A stretch of DNA of 64,000 bases from contig NZ_KB913017.1 in NCBI RefSeq assembly GCF_000383975.1, forward strand, positions 2,952,265 to 3,016,264, written 5' to 3'. Numbering within the stretch: position 1 is the stretch's first letter; each line of letters opens with the position of its first letter. Under the pieces are notes generated by a model. It searched no databases, was not told the DNA's origin, and saw nothing but the letters and a program-made list of their open reading frames with translations. Positions 60,305 to 64,000 of this stretch are shown in pieces. Both the position numbers and the translations under genes were made by a program. This DNA comes from Natronorubrum tibetense GA33 (lineage in GTDB: Archaea; Halobacteriota; Halobacteria; Halobacteriales; Natrialbaceae).

Positions 60305-61609
60305 ATGCAGGACAGAATTCACACTGCCGACGCCGAGCCAGGCGATCACGCGACTGTCGCCGGCTGGGTTCACGAGATCCGAGACCTTGGCGGAATTGCC
60401 TTCTTGATTCTCCGGGACAGCTCCGGAAAGATTCAGGTCAAATTCGAGAAAGACGACATGGACGAGGAACTCGTCGAAACGGGACTGGGCGTCTCTCGAG
60501 AGAGCGTCGTCAAGGTCACCGGCGCGGTCGAAGAGGAGCCGCGCGCGCCGACGGGCGTCGAGATCACGCCCGAGGAAGTCGAGGTCGTCGCACCCGCCGA
60601 CCCCGAACTGCCGCTCGACCCGTCCGGAAAGGTCGATGCCGAGCTCTCGACGCGTCTGGACAACCGCACGCTCGACCTCCGCAAGGAGGAGGTCCAGGCC
60701 GTCTTCGAGATCCGCGCCGAGATCCTGCGCGCCGTCCGCGAGCAGTTCCGCGCGTTCGACTGCACGGAGATCAACACGCCGAAGATCGTCGCCACGGGGA
60801 CCGAAGGCGGCACCGAGCTCTTCCCGATCACCTACTTCGGCGAGGAGGCCTTTATGAACCAGTCGCCACAGCTGTTCAAACAGCTCATCGCGGGCTCGAA
60901 CGTCGAGCGCGTCTTCGAGATTGGCCCGATCTTCCGCGCAGAAGAGCACAACACGCCCCGCCATCTGAACGAGGCCACCTCGATCGACTTCGAGGGTGCG
61001 TTCTGCGACCAGAACGATGCGATGGACGTCGTCGAGGGCGTCGTCACGGCTGCCTACGAGGCGATTCAGGAGAACTGCAGCGACGAACTCGAGGCGCTCG
61101 GCCTCGCTGAGGAGTTCGAGGTTCCCGACGAGGCGTTCCCGCGGCTCAGCTACGAGGAGGCCATCGAGCGCATCAACGCGACGGGTGAACTCGACGAACA
61201 ACTCGTCTGGGGCGACGACCTGCCGACCGAGGGCGAGAAGGCCCTCGGCAACGATGTCGGCGGCCACTACTTCATCACGGACTGGCCCAGCGAGATCAAG
61301 CCGTTCTACATCAAAGACCACGACGACGACGACCAGCTCTCGACGGGCTTCGACCTGATGCACCCGCGAATGGAACTGGTCTCCGGCGGTCAGCGTGAAC
61401 ATCGCTACGAGAAGCTCATCGAAGGCTTCGAACAGCAGGGGCTCGATCCCGATCAGTTCGAGTACTACACGAAGATGTTCAAGTACGGGATGCCACCCCA
61501 CGCCGGCTTCGGCCTCGGCGGCGAGCGGCTGGTCATGACGATTCTCGGACTGGACAACATTCGAGAGGCTGTGCTCTTCCCGCGAGATCGCCAGCGTTTG
61601 TCGCCGTAG
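60305..61609 (+). CDS. aspS: Aspartyl-tRNA synthetase, archaeal type (probably non-discriminating)
   Basis: A 434-residue class II aspartyl-tRNA synthetase. The N-terminal OB domain has [16 protein letters not shown], followed by motif 2 ([14 protein letters not shown]) and motif 3 ([11 protein letters not shown]). The residue after GWV is histidine (H23), and the second tRNA-discriminating site reads EEPRAPTG without the lysine. As I recall, discriminating AspRS from Thermococcus has tryptophan and lysine there. That predicts tRNA-Asn mischarging and use of GatCAB for Asn. It directly follows vapC on the same strand. Confidence 0.93.
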   Translation: MQDRIHTADAEPGDHATVAGWVHEIRDLGGIAFLILRDSSGKIQVKFEKDDMDEELVETGLGVSRESVVKVTGAVEEEPRAPTGVEITPEEVEVVAPADPELPLDPSGKVDAELSTRLDNRTLDLRKEEVQAVFEIRAEILRAVREQFRAFDCTEINTPKIVATGTEGGTELFPITYFGEEAFMNQSPQLFKQLIAGSNVERVFEIGPIFRAEEHNTPRHLNEATSIDFEGAFCDQNDAMDVVEGVVTAAYEAIQENCSDELEALGLAEEFEVPDEAFPRLSYEEAIERINATGELDEQLVWGDDLPTEGEKALGNDVGGHYFITDWPSEIKPFYIKDHDDDDQLSTGFDLMHPRMELVSGGQREHRYEKLIEGFEQQGLDPDQFEYYTKMFKYGMPPHAGFGLGGERLVMTILGLDNIREAVLFPRDRQRLSP

Positions 61610-61618
61610 GCGACAAAC
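61596..61618 (+). terminator. Perfect 10-bp hairpin spanning the aspS stop codon
   Basis: Arms GTTTGTCGCC (61596-61605) and GGCGACAAAC (61609-61618) surround GTA, and the TAG stop is in the loop/stem junction (61607-61609). It could be a 3'-end stability or processing signal; no T-tract follows. Confidence 0.6.
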
Positions 61619-61782
61619 CTGGGAGCCAGCAAGACGACCACGACTGGGAGACTCGCCGAAATCGTACGCGGGCGGCGGCCGCCGAAGCCGTCCGACAGGC
61701 TTCGGTACGTTCGCAACGGCGCGCTCGAGTCGATCCATCCCGAATCTTCACTGTTATATCGTCCGAGTCGAAATACCGTCCA

Positions 61783-62616
61783 ATGCGTGAGGAGTCGACG
61801 GCGTTCGTACCGGGGCACATTACGGGCTTTTTCAGCGCTCATCCAGACGACGATCCGACGAAATCGGGCTCCCGCGGCGCAGGAGTGACGCTTACCGACG
61901 GCGTCGAGGTGACAGTCGAACCGGCCACTGATGACACGTCGACGGTCGTCCTCGACGGGCAAGAGTGCGAGGTCGATCCGGTCGAAACGGTTCTCGAGAC
62001 GCTCGAGGTGAGCGCGCGAGTCGAGGCCGAATCGGAACTCCCGATCGGCTCCGGCTTCGGGGTCTCGGGCGCGATGGCGCTCGGAACCGCGCTCGCGGCG
62101 AACCGGGTGTTCGAGCGCAAGCTTTCCTGGAACGAACTCGTGACCATCGCACACGGAGCCGAAGTGCAGGCGGGAACCGGGCTGGGGGACGTGGTCGCAC
62201 AGGCTCACGGGGGCATCCCGATTCGGCTGGAGCCGGGCGCTCCACAGGTGAACAAACTCGACGCGATTCCGTCTCGGGCGCGCGTGGAGTACGTGTCGTT
62301 CGGCGAACTTTCGACCGCGGACGTGCTATCGGGCGAGACCGACCAGCTCTCGGCCGCCGGAAAGCAGGCGCTCTCGCGGGTCGTCGAAGAACCGACGCTG
62401 CTCTCCTTTATGTACGCCTCTCGGCTGTTCGCCCGCGAAGCGGGGCTGTTGACCGAGCAGGTCGCGCGGACGATTGGCGACGTGACGGAAGCGGACGGAC
62501 AGGCCTCGATGGCCATGCTCGGCGAGACCGTCTTTGCGCTCGGCACGGGGTTGTCGGACGCCGGCTACGAGCCGACGGTCTGTGCGACACATCCGGCGGG
62601 TGCACTGTTGAAGTAA
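61783..62616 (+). CDS. Archaeal pantoate kinase
   Basis: A 277-residue GHMP-superfamily pantoate kinase, which phosphorylates pantoate in archaeal coenzyme A biosynthesis. The N-terminus is FVPGHITGFFSAHPDDDPTK; GSRGAGVTL and the ATP loop ELPIGSGFGVSGAMALG follow, then GLGDVVAQAHGGIPIRL. The phosphopantothenate synthetase partner is not in the window. Length is normal for the family. Confidence 0.88.
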   Translation: MREESTAFVPGHITGFFSAHPDDDPTKSGSRGAGVTLTDGVEVTVEPATDDTSTVVLDGQECEVDPVETVLETLEVSARVEAESELPIGSGFGVSGAMALGTALAANRVFERKLSWNELVTIAHGAEVQAGTGLGDVVAQAHGGIPIRLEPGAPQVNKLDAIPSRARVEYVSFGELSTADVLSGETDQLSAAGKQALSRVVEEPTLLSFMYASRLFAREAGLLTEQVARTIGDVTEADGQASMAMLGETVFALGTGLSDAGYEPTVCATHPAGALLK

Positions 62617-62844
62617 CGAGTTCCGTGGCGAGACAGTTTGGGTCGCTCGAGGATCGATTCCGTTTACCTCGGTCGTGAGTCAATTACGCGCGCCGAGCGG
62701 TCTGTATACGTTCGGTACGCTCCGCTTGTCGAGTCTGCGAAGCGATTCAGCTACCCACACGGCCCGCGGGGGAATATATCAGAACTCGATACTGTGGCCG
62801 GAGCTTTATTATGGTGGGTTTCAGTTATCCGGTCAAGTTTACGA

Positions 62845-64000
62845 ATGTCTTCAACGACTGAAATTCATCAAAAGCTGTTTCGGCTGTACGAACACTACGT
62901 CGGTGAACCCGACTCGAGCAAGGACGTCTACGGCTACTGGATATTCATCGCCGGCTACCTCCTCGGTGCAGCCGGGATATTCACGTTCGTCGTCGGCTAC
63001 GCCGGGAGTGCGGATTCCTACACGCTGATTCGGATCTCCGGCGTCACGGCGGCGACGGGGCTTGCGCTCTGTCTGTTCGGAATCGTCCTCATGCTCCCGG
63101 TACGACGGATCGGGATCTACGCCAGCGTGCTCGGACTCCTCGTCGCACTCGGCGGCGTCGTCTTCTTCGGGTGGGCCTACCCCTACAACTGGCGAGAGCT
63201 CGGGACCGACTACAGCGTCCAGGTCATCTCCGTCTACGCGCTCGGAATCGGCCTGATCGCTGGCGTCACAGCCCTCGTCCCCATCCTCACGGGACAGAAG
63301 GGGATGTTCGTCGAGGAGGAGGGTGCGACAGACGATCCGGACATTCTCACCGGCGACGCGATGGAGGGCGCCCAGTTCGCCGTCTTCCGTGACGAGAACG
63401 GCGACTGGGAGTGGAACGTCCTCCACCTGGAGGCGCTCGCGACGAGCAACGAGAGCGCCGTCACGCGACCCGACGCGACCGAGGGCATCGAGCGCGTCCA
63501 GTCCCAGATTAGCTCCGCGGGACTGATGGAGCTCACCACCTCCGCGTTCCGACTCTACGAGGACCGGGACGGCACCTGGCAGTGGACGCTCGCCCGCGAC
63601 GATGGCAGCGTCGTTGGCTCGAGCACCGGCGAGTTCGACCAGCGCGACGGGGCTGAAAACTCCGTGAGCTTCCTCAAGGACCGCGGCCCCGAGGCAGACG
63701 TCATCGAGATCGAGGGCGCCGCGTTCACGTACGAGGAAAAACGCGACCAGTGGTTCTGGCAACTCGTCGACGACGAACGGAATCCGTTGGCCTCGAGCGA
63801 CTCCGGCTTCGGAACCCAGGAGCAGGCCGAGGAGGCCGCACAGACGTTCGCGGAACGGTTCGACCGCGCGCGCCTGCTCGACATCGAACACGTCGGCGTC
63901 GAACTCGTCGAACGACCTGGCGGCTGGACGTGGCGCTTCGTCGACGACGGGGACGACGTCGTCGCGAGCGCATCGGACACTTTCGACAGTCGGCGCGACG
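62845..64000 (+). CDS. Membrane protein with DUF1508-like repeats, truncated by the window end
   Basis: An open frame starting MSSTTEIHQKLF that has no stop before the window ends. Residues 1-150 contain several transmembrane helices (YWIFIAGYLLGAAGIF; IGLIAGVTALVPILTG). The soluble part then shows at least four repeats of a W-rich beta pattern, for example VFRDENGDWEWNVL, LYEDRDGTWQWTLA, YEEKRDQWFWQLV and ERPGGWTWRFVDDG. These resemble the DUF1508/YegP module. Function unknown; the repeats suggest a ligand or protein binding role. Confidence 0.7.
   Translation, partial: MSSTTEIHQKLFRLYEHYVGEPDSSKDVYGYWIFIAGYLLGAAGIFTFVVGYAGSADSYTLIRISGVTAATGLALCLFGIVLMLPVRRIGIYASVLGLLVALGGVVFFGWAYPYNWRELGTDYSVQVISVYALGIGLIAGVTALVPILTGQKGMFVEEEGATDDPDILTGDAMEGAQFAVFRDENGDWEWNVLHLEALATSNESAVTRPDATEGIERVQSQISSAGLMELTTSAFRLYEDRDGTWQWTLARDDGSVVGSSTGEFDQRDGAENSVSFLKDRGPEADVIEIEGAAFTYEEKRDQWFWQLVDDERNPLASSDSGFGTQEQAEEAAQTFAERFDRARLLDIEHVGVELVERPGGWTWRFVDDGDDVVASASDTFDSRRD

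Overview
The window looks like a chromosomal segment of a haloarchaeon. Coding DNA is GC-rich and the predicted proteins are very acidic. Many starts are leaderless or overlap the previous stop as ATGA. Archaea-only genes are present: carS, geranylgeranylglyceryl phosphate synthase, aglB, archaeal pantoate kinase, Taw1 and CTP-dependent riboflavin kinase. The gene mix resembles Natrinema/Haloterrigena-type Natrialbales, but that placement is inference. I found no rRNA, tRNA, CRISPR array or transposase gene.

Layout. 1-5.6 kb: the 3' end of sufB, small zinc-ribbon and hypothetical genes, a threonine-synthase homologue whose PLP lysine is replaced by threonine, a DUF502 membrane protein and proline dehydrogenase. 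5.8-24.3 kb: an amino-acid/osmolyte catabolic region. It holds two class-III aminotransferases, RidA, two paralogous M20 deacylases, a BCCT transporter, a threonine-dehydratase-type enzyme, a D-2-hydroxyacid dehydrogenase next to a FAD/Fe-S dehydrogenase, glutamate dehydrogenase, and an M24 protein that matches ectoine hydrolase (DoeA/EutD) closely. Together these can be read as a haloarchaeal ectoine/hydroxyectoine utilisation cluster: BCCT uptake, ring opening by DoeA, deacetylation by M20, transamination, and nitrogen recycling by GDH. Four of its promoters carry a similar 11-bp motif. This is the most interesting system in the window.

24.4-36 kb: carS, then an S-layer/archaellin N-glycosylation region. 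It contains an epimerase, an AglF-like nucleotidyltransferase, a flippase, GT61, a ParB-like protein, GT4 and an AglG-like GT2, and aglB is divergent at the end. The segment from 28.3 to 31.9 kb is clearly AT-rich and looks acquired. 36-44.7 kb: the glycerol catabolic locus glpABC (with an Orc1/Cdc6-like gene as fourth member), divergent from glpK plus a candidate glycerol permease. 44.8-52.8 kb: a universal stress protein with an internal repeat, small membrane proteins, a HAD phosphatase, a PQQ-like lipoprotein, taw1, the ribK-ribB pair with a putative operator, and a wHTH regulator. 53-56.4 kb: a CopC-CopD fusion with a His-rich heptad repeat, and a beta-propeller lipoprotein. 56.6-64 kb: ilvE, GGGP synthase, sir2, a vapBC pair, non-discriminating aspS, pantoate kinase and a truncated membrane protein with DUF1508-like repeats.

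A dispersed palindromic non-coding element is present as a long inverted copy at 13.7-14.1 kb and as a single arm at 57.8 kb.
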